Assembly: GCA_045106175.1 (NCBI GenBank)
Contig: JBGCEF010000056.1
Location: 1 to 11,451, forward strand
Reading direction: 5' to 3'
DNA from: TMED27 sp045106175
GTDB lineage: Bacteria > Pseudomonadota > Alphaproteobacteria > Micavibrionales > Micavibrionaceae
DNA: 11,451 nt
The position numbers were made by a program, and so were the translations under genes. The notes under the pieces are model-generated. The model was not told where the DNA came from. It saw nothing but the letters and a program-made list of their open reading frames with translations, and searched no databases. Below are positions 1 to 5,939 of this stretch, one piece after another; position 1 is the first letter of the stretch, and each line of letters starts with the position of its first letter.

Positions 1-855
1 GCTTTCACAATACGTATGCCAGGCAGTAGAAACTTCTTTGTTCAACCTCACGTAACATCGGGTGGCATTACAGGAGGAACAACAGAAAGACCAGTAGCAA
101 ATTTAAATGAGCCTGATGACCCTGTGTTACGCGATGATCAAGTCAATGAAATTATTTCGAAATTCAATGCAGCTTTTACTGCTCAGGCGTCAACAAGAGA
201 TGTTATTTACACATGGAGTGGTGAGCGCCCAATTATAAAACCTGCAAACGACGACGGTTCAACCGTAAGCCGTGATTACGAAATTACCACTGATGCCCCG
301 GGTTTTATTACTGTTTGGGGTGGGAAATTAACGGCAAACCCAGCGATGGGGCGCGATGCTGTTGATACAATAGTTGCGAATATGCCAAAAGAAAGAGTAT
401 CGCAGCTATTAAAATCGCCTTGGGTGCGCAAAGAAAAATTATCTGGGGGACACATACCTGATGATGATTTTGAAGCATTTTTAGCAAAAAAGCAGCGCCA
501 ATTTGAATGGGTTGAAAGCCCAGATATGATTAAGCGCATGGCTCGTGCTTATGGTTCCAGTATCGATGAAGTCATCGGCATTTCTAGCCGTTCTAAAAGA
601 GATTTAGGACATAATTTCAACGATTCAGCAAACCCACTTTACCAAAAAGAAGTTGAATACTTAGTTAGAGAAGAATTCGCGCGCTCGGTTAATGATATTT
701 TATACAGGCGTACAAAACTAGGCATTATGATGAGTGGAAGTCGCCTTGATGTAAGTGGTAAGGCTGATACATCTTCAGATGATAGAGTAAAGACACTTGA
801 GCGTTTTGTAGGGAAAGAAGTTGCACTTCTTGACCAAGACATCGGACATCCATAG
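1..855 (+). CDS. glpD: FAD-dependent glycerol-3-phosphate dehydrogenase, C-terminal part (5' end outside window)
   Basis: The frame is open from base 1 to the TAG at 853-855, so about 284 C-terminal residues are present and the FAD-binding N-terminus lies outside. The family enzyme is a peripheral inner-membrane protein that oxidises sn-glycerol-3-phosphate to dihydroxyacetone phosphate and passes electrons to quinone. Seen here in order: a substrate-domain strand (SRNFFVQP), the GlpD signature YTWSGERP (208-231), RDYEI, WGGKLT, a GG-x-I hinge, and the C-terminal helical domain with YLVREEFARSVNDILYRRTK, closely matching the GlpD form (YLV-x-x-E-x2-R-x2-D-x-L-x-RRTK). The Arg of YTWSG-x-RP, the Arg of RDY and the Lys of GGKLT are all kept. 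One oddity is that the usual LTTYR after GGK reads LTANP. An ATG at 16 is internal, not the true start. No glp partner gene lies downstream in the window. Confidence 0.88.
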   Translation, partial: AFTIRMPGSRNFFVQPHVTSGGITGGTTERPVANLNEPDDPVLRDDQVNEIISKFNAAFTAQASTRDVIYTWSGERPIIKPANDDGSTVSRDYEITTDAPGFITVWGGKLTANPAMGRDAVDTIVANMPKERVSQLLKSPWVRKEKLSGGHIPDDDFEAFLAKKQRQFEWVESPDMIKRMARAYGSSIDEVIGISSRSKRDLGHNFNDSANPLYQKEVEYLVREEFARSVNDILYRRTKLGIMMSGSRLDVSGKADTSSDDRVKTLERFVGKEVALLDQDIGHP

Positions 856-860
856 ATAAA

Positions 861-880
861 TCAAAAACTAAAATTTTTGA
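861..880. repeat. AT-rich inverted repeat just after glpD
   Basis: TCAAAAA (861-867) and TTTTTGA (874-880) form a perfect 7-bp stem with a 6-nt loop, starting 5 nt after the glpD stop. With one G-C pair and no T-tract after the stem it is at best a weak terminator. A comparable AT-rich inverted repeat follows the next gene. Confidence 0.3.
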
Positions 881-915
881 ATGGAAATGCTTGTAGTCTG
901 ACGCTGATTTTTTCT
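881..915 (+). repeat. Direct repeat, copy 1 (core TGCTTGTAG-y-CTG-w-CGCT)
   Basis: This 35-nt stretch (starts ATGG, core TGCTTGTAGTCTGACGCT) matches 1683-1717 with about 6 mismatches over the first 32 positions. A weaker A-rich similarity continues after both copies (about 927-940 and 1735-1748). Each copy lies 15-25 nt downstream of a stop codon. I found no tRNA, no clear promoter and no transposase near it. Function is unknown; it may be a small dispersed intergenic repeat or the relic of a duplication. Confidence 0.45.
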
Positions 916-969
916 AGTTTTAACCGATAAAAAATAATACCGTAATAAAAAACAAGATAAAATTTTTCT

Positions 970-1667
970 ATGATCGATTATAATTATGATTCATTCTCCC
1001 CTGATAATTACAATCTTCAAAGTGCAGACGGACCTGAAATCGGTCAAAAAGCCCCAGATTTCAAACTCGAAACCTATGATGGTCAAAAACGACAACTTTT
1101 AGACTTTGACGGAGAATATTTGGTGCTTGAACTTGGCAGTATGACATGCCCGTTATTTCTTACTCGACAAGACAGCATGCAAAAGATTGCACAAGATTAC
1201 CCTCAAGTCAGTTCTGTCGTGCTTTATGTCCGAGAAGCACACCCGGGTGCTTCTATTCCGGCTCATAAAAAAGCTTGAACGAGAAAAAGAACTGCGCAAA
1301 ATTACTCAAATCGGATCTCAATGACCCCAGAATGGTTTTGGTCGATGGGGTGAAGGGGCGCGCTCACTTAGCTTATGGTAGTATGCCCAATGCAGTCTAT
1401 ATCATTGATAAAGAGGGTATTGTTAGATTTAAAGCACCTTGGAATAATGCTCAAACAACACGCAAGGCACTTAACGCAATATTGGAGGGTAAATCTGCGA
1501 ATTTCAAAAGTTATTTTAAGCCGGCCAAGCCATGGGTTGTAATAAGCACTGCTCGACGTGCTGGCTCAGGTTCCGGACATGATTTCTTGAAAGGGCTACC
1601 GAGGTTGATTTGGAACGTTCTAATCAAAAATAATATAAAAATATTTTTACACTCTCATTTTAAATAG
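970..1667 (+). pseudogene. Deiodinase-like redoxin (thioredoxin fold) gene, split by a -1 frameshift
   Basis: Two overlapping frames together make one redoxin of about 230 residues. The first runs from ATG 970 to TGA 1276-1278, the second from about 1272 to TAG 1665-1667. The N-terminal part has GQKAPDFKLETYDG and then GSMTCPLF, where Cys60 aligns with the selenocysteine of iodothyronine deiodinases (GSCT-U-P); YVREAHPG matches the family's EEAH strand. The second frame continues the same fold with MVLVDGVKGRAHLAYGSMPNAVYIID and APWNN. The break is at the six-A run 1267-1272. One extra A would give HKK-S-LNEKKNCAKLL and restore the whole protein. The second frame has only a TTG (1275) as possible start. 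Causes may be a real inactivating deletion, slippage in the A-run, or a sequencing error. The substrate of bacterial members is not known to me; a Cys-based thiol redox or peroxide role is likely. No good ribosome site is visible before 970. Confidence 0.75.
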
Positions 1668-1685
1668 AAAATGTATTTTAAAATG
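1656..1685. repeat. AT-rich inverted repeat at the 3' end of the redoxin gene
   Basis: CATTTTAAA (1656-1664), overlapping the last three codons, pairs with TTTAAAATG (1677-1685) as a perfect 9-bp stem around a 12-nt loop. It lacks a T-tract, so termination is doubtful. The right arm runs into the second copy of the direct repeat. Confidence 0.3.
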
Positions 1686-1717
1686 GCAGTGCTTGTAGCC
1701 TGTCGCTAACTTTTCTC
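1683..1717 (+). repeat. Direct repeat, copy 2 (core TGCTTGTAGCCTGTCGCT)
   Basis: Partner of 881-915, about 800 bp apart in the same orientation, so the two copies bracket the broken redoxin gene. The rest of the gap 1668-1927 is AT-rich. It includes a small hairpin ATGTGT/GCACAT (1720-1736), a weak promoter candidate and the inverted repeat AAGTAT/ATACTT (1850-1868). I see no RNA gene in it. Confidence 0.45.
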
Positions 1718-1810
1718 TCATGTGTCGCAAGCACATAAAACATAATAAACCTCAAAATCAGTCATCTTTGTGAAAGGTACAGTGTTTGCATCAGCGGTGT
1801 TGCCGTACGT

Positions 1811-1836
1811 TTGACTTATAGTTACGATATTATACT
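1811..1836 (+). promoter_or_regulatory. Weak promoter candidate for the export operon
   Basis: TTGACT (1811-1816) and TATACT (1831-1836) resemble sigma-70 -35 and -10 boxes, but the spacer is only 14 bp, shorter than the usual 16-18. Transcription from here would give a leader of roughly 85 nt before the ATG at 1928. The perfect inverted repeat AAGTAT/ATACTT (1850-1855/1863-1868) would sit just after the start of transcription, where an operator could be. This is a suggestion only. Confidence 0.3.
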
Positions 1837-1927
1837 ATTTGAAAAATACAAGTATTTACCTTATACTTATTTGTGGAATTTCTTCCGCTTCTTTTTTGTA
1901 AAAAATCACTTTTTAAGTATTCAAAAA

Positions 1928-3388
1928 ATGCCATTAAAACAGTTCTTATTGGTGACTATTATTTTTGCAGTCTCTTCCCTCGTAGGGGGCTGTGCCTCTA
2001 CGTCTGTGGAACCAGGAAGCAATGAATACACAGCAGTAATTCAAGAAGATCGTAGAGCGCTGCAAGACAATGAGCAGGTTCCCAGCCATATTAAACTCTC
2101 AATTGACGAAGCGCTCGATATCGCTATACACGAGAATTTAGATGCGCGTGTCGCAGCACTAGAATACCTATCCTCACAAAAAGAGATCACATTAGAGAAC
2201 ATCAAGGCTCTGCCCTCAATGAAATATACGCTGACGCGGCATGGACGCGATAACCAACCTGCCTCCTCCAGCCTTTCAGTACTAACGGGTCAGCAATCTC
2301 TAGAACCTTCAGTCTCACAAGAGAGATACAGGTCAACCCGTGATATCAGCATAAACTGGAATATTATCGATGCTGCCAGCGCTCTGATGCAGGGCAATGA
2401 AGCAGCAGACCGCGCTAAAATCAGCCAAGAGCGTTATCAAAAAGTCGTACAGAATATTCATCGGGACGTATATGCAGCTTATTGGAGCGCCCTACTACAT
2501 GAAAAAGCTGGAACCGACACACAAAAACTAATCAATGAAGTACAAAAGCATATTCTTAATATCGAGATTGCAGCGAAAGAAAGACTGATTTCAAAAACAC
2601 AAAGTAATCAGAGCAAACTTCCATTCCTCCGAAGTGTTGCGGCGCTGGAAGCACTCCAAAGTGAAGCCAAATTAGCCAGAATTGAGCTCAAAAGTCTTTT
2701 AAATCTGCCACAATCAACAACACTAACATTGACCTCAAAGCCTTTAAGCCCACTCTCAACTACACATAAAATGCTGAAACAAGACATTGAAGCACTTGAA
2801 TTAAAAGCACTAGAAAACCGCCCTGAAATGCGTGAAGCCTTTCTGAATAAAAACATTTCAATCCGCAAGACAAAGCAAGAAATTATTCAAACCATTCCCG
2901 GAGCTGATCTATTCTATGCACTCAACCAAGACACCAATAGCTTCCTCGTTGATACAAGCTGGAAAACTTATTCAATCAGTCTTGTTCAGAATATCACGAG
3001 CTTATTGTCTTTTCCTGACCGCTATCTCGCTGCTCGTAAAAAAGAAGATTTAACCGAGGTACGGCGCATTACAATGGCCGCGGCAATCATGGCTCAAGTG
3101 CACATTGCTCGCCACGGATTGATCAGCGCCGAAGACCAGTACCAAACTGCACAGCAGGAAAACCATGCCGCAGAACAACAGGCATTCGCAGCCCTGAAAC
3201 GCCAACACGCAGGCCATGTTTCAAAAAGCGATACGTTATTGGCGCGATCACAAGCACAGGAAAAGAAACTTGAGTACTATCAATCACTGGCGGGTTTTCA
3301 AGAATCTTATGCGGCATTCATAAACGCGTTAGGGCTTGAAGTTGATGACGCTGTAAACATTGCCTCATCGTATAAGAGGGCAGCATGA
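1928..3388 (+). CDS. TolC-type outer-membrane efflux lipoprotein
   Basis: Outer-membrane factor of about 486 residues, expected to form a trimeric barrel with a periplasmic tunnel through which an adaptor-linked substrate leaves the cell. I chose the ATG at 1928 because it gives a clean lipoprotein signal: a basic start (MPLK), a hydrophobic stretch and the lipobox VGG-Cys22. A TTG at 1811 would add 39 residues that spoil the signal peptide. After Cys22 comes LSIDEALDIAIHENLDARVAA, the typical first helix of the family. DVYAAYWSALL and SLLNLPQ follow in the first repeat. The second repeat has LENRPEMREAFL, SFPDRYLAARKK and a long Ala/Gln-rich helix ending SYAAFINALGL. The barrel strands of each repeat are only vaguely visible. 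There is no good Shine-Dalgarno before 1928. The stop overlaps the next start (ATGA, 3385-3388), so translation is probably coupled. Its neighbours suggest it serves the adhesin export system. Confidence 0.85.
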   Translation: MPLKQFLLVTIIFAVSSLVGGCASTSVEPGSNEYTAVIQEDRRALQDNEQVPSHIKLSIDEALDIAIHENLDARVAALEYLSSQKEITLENIKALPSMKYTLTRHGRDNQPASSSLSVLTGQQSLEPSVSQERYRSTRDISINWNIIDAASALMQGNEAADRAKISQERYQKVVQNIHRDVYAAYWSALLHEKAGTDTQKLINEVQKHILNIEIAAKERLISKTQSNQSKLPFLRSVAALEALQSEAKLARIELKSLLNLPQSTTLTLTSKPLSPLSTTHKMLKQDIEALELKALENRPEMREAFLNKNISIRKTKQEIIQTIPGADLFYALNQDTNSFLVDTSWKTYSISLVQNITSLLSFPDRYLAARKKEDLTEVRRITMAAAIMAQVHIARHGLISAEDQYQTAQQENHAAEQQAFAALKRQHAGHVSKSDTLLARSQAQEKKLEYYQSLAGFQESYAAFINALGLEVDDAVNIASSYKRAA

Positions 3389-3594
3389 GATTAAAGCGCC
3401 CAACATTACCCAAGTTAAAAATTCGGTTACCGAAATTGCAACTGCCCAACATGCGCAGGTTAAAATTAACATTACCGCAGCTTAAGCCACCCAAAATAAC
3501 TGTGCGTAAAATTACATTGCCACGCTTTAAATTACCGACCGTCCGTTTATCAAAGCCAACATTTAAAATACCCGTCTTCAAACGACCTACATGG
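3385..3594 (+). repeat. Coding repeat: Lys/Arg-Leu-Pro rich tail
   Basis: These 70 codons encode irregular tandem units such as LPKLK, LPKLQ, LPRFK and LPTVR, with a DNA-level echo (TTACCGAAATTG, TTACCCAAGTTA, TTACCGCAGCTT). The opposite strand is open through here only as a by-product of this composition. The tail would lie in the cytoplasm next to the membrane. Confidence 0.6.
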
Positions 3595-4602
3595 CCACAC
3601 ATTAATTTTTCACGCCCGTTACAAGCTTTGGTCGTTGTTGTTATTTTACTGTCCATATTGAACATATTTATCACTGGTATCATAACAACAAACGGGTCAA
3701 GCCCTTGGGGTTTGCATGTAATTAGCTCCATCAAAACTATGCAATTTCCACCTATTGTATCGCCTGTCTCCGCAGGCGAAAAACCTGACGGTCTAAACGC
3801 CATCAACCCTGCCGCAGGGCTCGAAACAGAACCAGATTATAGTGAACTTCCAGAAGACACTGGTCGTTATCAAATAGAAAATAAAAGCATAGAAGTCGAA
3901 GCGGTTTTAATTCCACACGATACAACAGTGATTTCAAGCAGCCAAGACAGCAAAATCATATCCATTAATTTCGACAATGGTGAAACGTTCAAAAAAGGCG
4001 ATGTGCTCGTTGAATATGACTGTAAAGATGTACGAGCCGAAGTTGAAATTGCCAAAACGCAACAACAACTCACGGCAGAGAAATCAGCAACAAGTTATAA
4101 ACTGTTCAAACTTGATATCATCTCAAACATAGAAAAACTCGAACTAGAATCCGAAAACAAACAAGCCGAGGCGCGTATTGGTCTCTATACAAGCCGGATG
4201 GAGTCCTGTTTTATTCGCGCTGAATACGATGGCCGTGTGGTTAAACGCCTTGCGAATGCTGGTGAATTTACACGCACCGACAGAGTATTGATGGAGGTGG
4301 CTTCACTCGATTACTTAAAAGCTGAATTTTTGCTCCCATCCCGCTGGTTACGTTGGGTTAACGTTGGGGCCCCTATTAACATCGCTCTCAACGAAACTGA
4401 CACGAGCTACAATGCAACCATCCAATATATCTATGGTGAGGTTGACCCCGTCAGCCAATCTATCCAAATGACAGCCCAGCTTGATAACTACCAAGACCGG
4501 CTCTTACCCGGAATGAGCGGCAAAGCCACTATCGATATTGGTGCCATACGTGATGCTGGAATCTATGGATACCTTGATCCCCAGTCAAGCGAAGAGCCAT
4601 AA
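3385..4602 (+). CDS. HlyD/RND-type periplasmic adaptor with a basic proline-rich cytoplasmic tail
   Basis: 405-residue membrane-fusion protein. Residues 1-70 are a cytoplasmic tail with 21 Lys/Arg, 12 Pro and no Asp or Glu, built from repeats of the form LP-(K/R)-(L/F)-K. A membrane segment follows at about 79-100 (LQALVVVVILLSILNIF). Then comes a linker and a periplasmic adaptor core: a split lipoyl (barrel-sandwich) domain (DSKIISINFDNGETFKKGDVLVEYDC, then IRAEYDGRVVKRLANAGEF), a short helical hairpin at about 214-270, and beta-barrel strands ending LLPGMSGKATIDI, as in RND adaptors. Cys213 and Cys275 sit at either foot of the hairpin and could form a disulfide. Its role would be to link the inner membrane to the TolC-like partner encoded just upstream; its ATG overlaps that gene's stop. 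No pump of the RND, MFS or ABC type is encoded beside it. Confidence 0.85.
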   Translation: MRLKRPTLPKLKIRLPKLQLPNMRRLKLTLPQLKPPKITVRKITLPRFKLPTVRLSKPTFKIPVFKRPTWPHINFSRPLQALVVVVILLSILNIFITGIITTNGSSPWGLHVISSIKTMQFPPIVSPVSAGEKPDGLNAINPAAGLETEPDYSELPEDTGRYQIENKSIEVEAVLIPHDTTVISSSQDSKIISINFDNGETFKKGDVLVEYDCKDVRAEVEIAKTQQQLTAEKSATSYKLFKLDIISNIEKLELESENKQAEARIGLYTSRMESCFIRAEYDGRVVKRLANAGEFTRTDRVLMEVASLDYLKAEFLLPSRWLRWVNVGAPINIALNETDTSYNATIQYIYGEVDPVSQSIQMTAQLDNYQDRLLPGMSGKATIDIGAIRDAGIYGYLDPQSSEEP

Positions 4603-4603
4603 C

Positions 4604-5935
4604 ATGGATAAGATCCTGACATTGCTGGACCTGCACAAACAGGCCAGCTTAGCGCCTGACCTAAAATCCTTTGAATTTATAACCCTTAACAAGAGTAATC
4701 AGCTTGTTTCTTACAATCAGGCCGTGTTTTGGAATAAAACGGATTTTGACATTACGTTTAGTGATGTATCAGGCAATATCACACTCGATAAACATGGCTC
4801 TTACGCACAATGGCTCAAAAGCTTTATCAAAAAATTTGGCCTGCCCGCTTTCAAAGGCAATCCAGAAAAAAACGCTTTATTGTTTTCACGCAATACAATC
4901 GATGCACGGCAAAAAGCAGAATGGGAAGAGCATACAGCGCAAAATTGTGCCTTGATCGCATTTAAAAACCCAGAAGGAACAATTGTTGGCGGACTATGGA
5001 TAGAGCGCAATGATGCTTTTAATGATGGTGATATAGCGCTACTCGAAGAATTAAGCCTACTATATTCTCAAACTTATAATTTTTTAAAATTACGCCGTAA
5101 AGCCAGCCTGACTTCGCCATGGAAAAAAATTAAGAAACATCAAAAATTAGCCATAGCCGCATGCGTTATTCTGGCTTTATTGCCAGTACGTTTAAGTATT
5201 ACTGCTCCCGCAGAAATTGTGACCAAAAACCCAACGGTTGTAACTGTCCCCTATGATGGTGTTCTTGATAAAATCTTAGTAACGCCTGGAGACAAAGTTA
5301 CTCAAGACCAAGTATTATTCACAATGGATATGACAGAGCTGGATGGTAAAATTGAGTCCACACGCCAAGCCCTTCAAACAGCTGAAAAGCAGCTTTCGCG
5401 CTTGCGCCGTGAGTCGTTAAGTATACCAGAGAAAAAGGTAGAAATTAGCCAACTTATAGCTGACATTTCTGCGCGTAAAATTGACTATGAATATGCGCAG
5501 AGAATATTAGAGAAAAGTACAGTTTCATCTACACAAAACGGTATAGCTATTTTTTCTGACGCGGATGACTTTGATGGACAACCTGTAAACACAGGCGAGA
5601 AAATCATGGTTATTGCAGACCCCAATCAAGTAGAGCTGCTAATCAAAATCCCTGTCAATAATATGATCCCGATTGATCAAGATAGCCCGACGAAATTTTT
5701 TTTGAATGTGTCACCATTACACGGGTATGAAGCCGAAATCATAAGTATGGGCTATCAGGCTGGTATAGATACCGACGGGCTACTAACCTATAAAGTTCGA
5801 GCTAAAATTCTTAATAACGCGGCGGTGCGTATTGGCTGGAAAGGCAGCGCAAAAATTAAAGGAGAGTGGGGCGTGCTGATTTACTCTGTTTTGAGACGGC
5901 CATTAATTACATTACGTCAAATGACGGGGATTTAA
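4604..5935 (+). CDS. HlyD-family adaptor with GAF-like cytoplasmic N-domain
   Basis: 443 residues from the ATG at 4604, one base after the previous stop and with a weak GAAGAG about 10 nt upstream. An upstream in-frame start at 4538 would overlap the previous gene by 65 nt and is less likely. Residues 1-165 look like a degenerate GAF domain: LVSYNQAVFW near 34-43, then CALIAFKNPEGTIVGGLWIER and a closing helix LLEELSLLYSQTYNFL. A basic stretch (KKIKKHQK) precedes one membrane segment at about 182-198. The periplasmic part begins SITAPAEIVTKNPTVVTVPYDG, a first lipoyl half with VTPGDKVTQDQVLF. A short coiled-coil hairpin (about 245-305), a second lipoyl half (QNGIAIFSD..GQPVNTGEKIMVIADP) and barrel strands follow. 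It would be a second adaptor layer in the same machine. The GAF-like part may sense a ligand or simply dock a partner; I cannot see ligand residues. Confidence 0.82.
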   Translation: MDKILTLLDLHKQASLAPDLKSFEFITLNKSNQLVSYNQAVFWNKTDFDITFSDVSGNITLDKHGSYAQWLKSFIKKFGLPAFKGNPEKNALLFSRNTIDARQKAEWEEHTAQNCALIAFKNPEGTIVGGLWIERNDAFNDGDIALLEELSLLYSQTYNFLKLRRKASLTSPWKKIKKHQKLAIAACVILALLPVRLSITAPAEIVTKNPTVVTVPYDGVLDKILVTPGDKVTQDQVLFTMDMTELDGKIESTRQALQTAEKQLSRLRRESLSIPEKKVEISQLIADISARKIDYEYAQRILEKSTVSSTQNGIAIFSDADDFDGQPVNTGEKIMVIADPNQVELLIKIPVNNMIPIDQDSPTKFFLNVSPLHGYEAEIISMGYQAGIDTDGLLTYKVRAKILNNAAVRIGWKGSAKIKGEWGVLIYSVLRRPLITLRQMTGI

Positions 5936-5939
5936 AGCC

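Noticed and set aside
891..920. Direct repeat as a sigma-70 promoter with TTGTAG as -35 box
   Set aside because: Neither copy has a convincing -10 box at 16-18 bp; the best candidates (TAGTTT, TCTCAT) are poor.
1276..1278. TGA in the redoxin gene as a selenocysteine codon, since deiodinases are selenoproteins
   Set aside because: The TGA does not fall at the catalytic position (that codon is a Cys, residue 60). Reading on in the same frame gives non-family sequence that soon stops, while the family match resumes in another frame.
1811..1927. N-terminal extension of the TolC-like protein from TTG 1811
   Set aside because: The extra 39 residues are aromatic, low-complexity and destroy an otherwise ideal lipoprotein signal starting at ATG 1928.
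3318..3806. Minus-strand open frame of 162 codons
   Set aside because: It is antisense to the Lys/Pro/Leu repeat tail; its Asn/Gly/Phe-rich product mirrors that composition and resembles no family.
4538..4603. Earlier start for the second adaptor
   Set aside because: It would overlap the previous gene by 65 nt, while ATG 4604 follows the stop directly and starts the family-like sequence.
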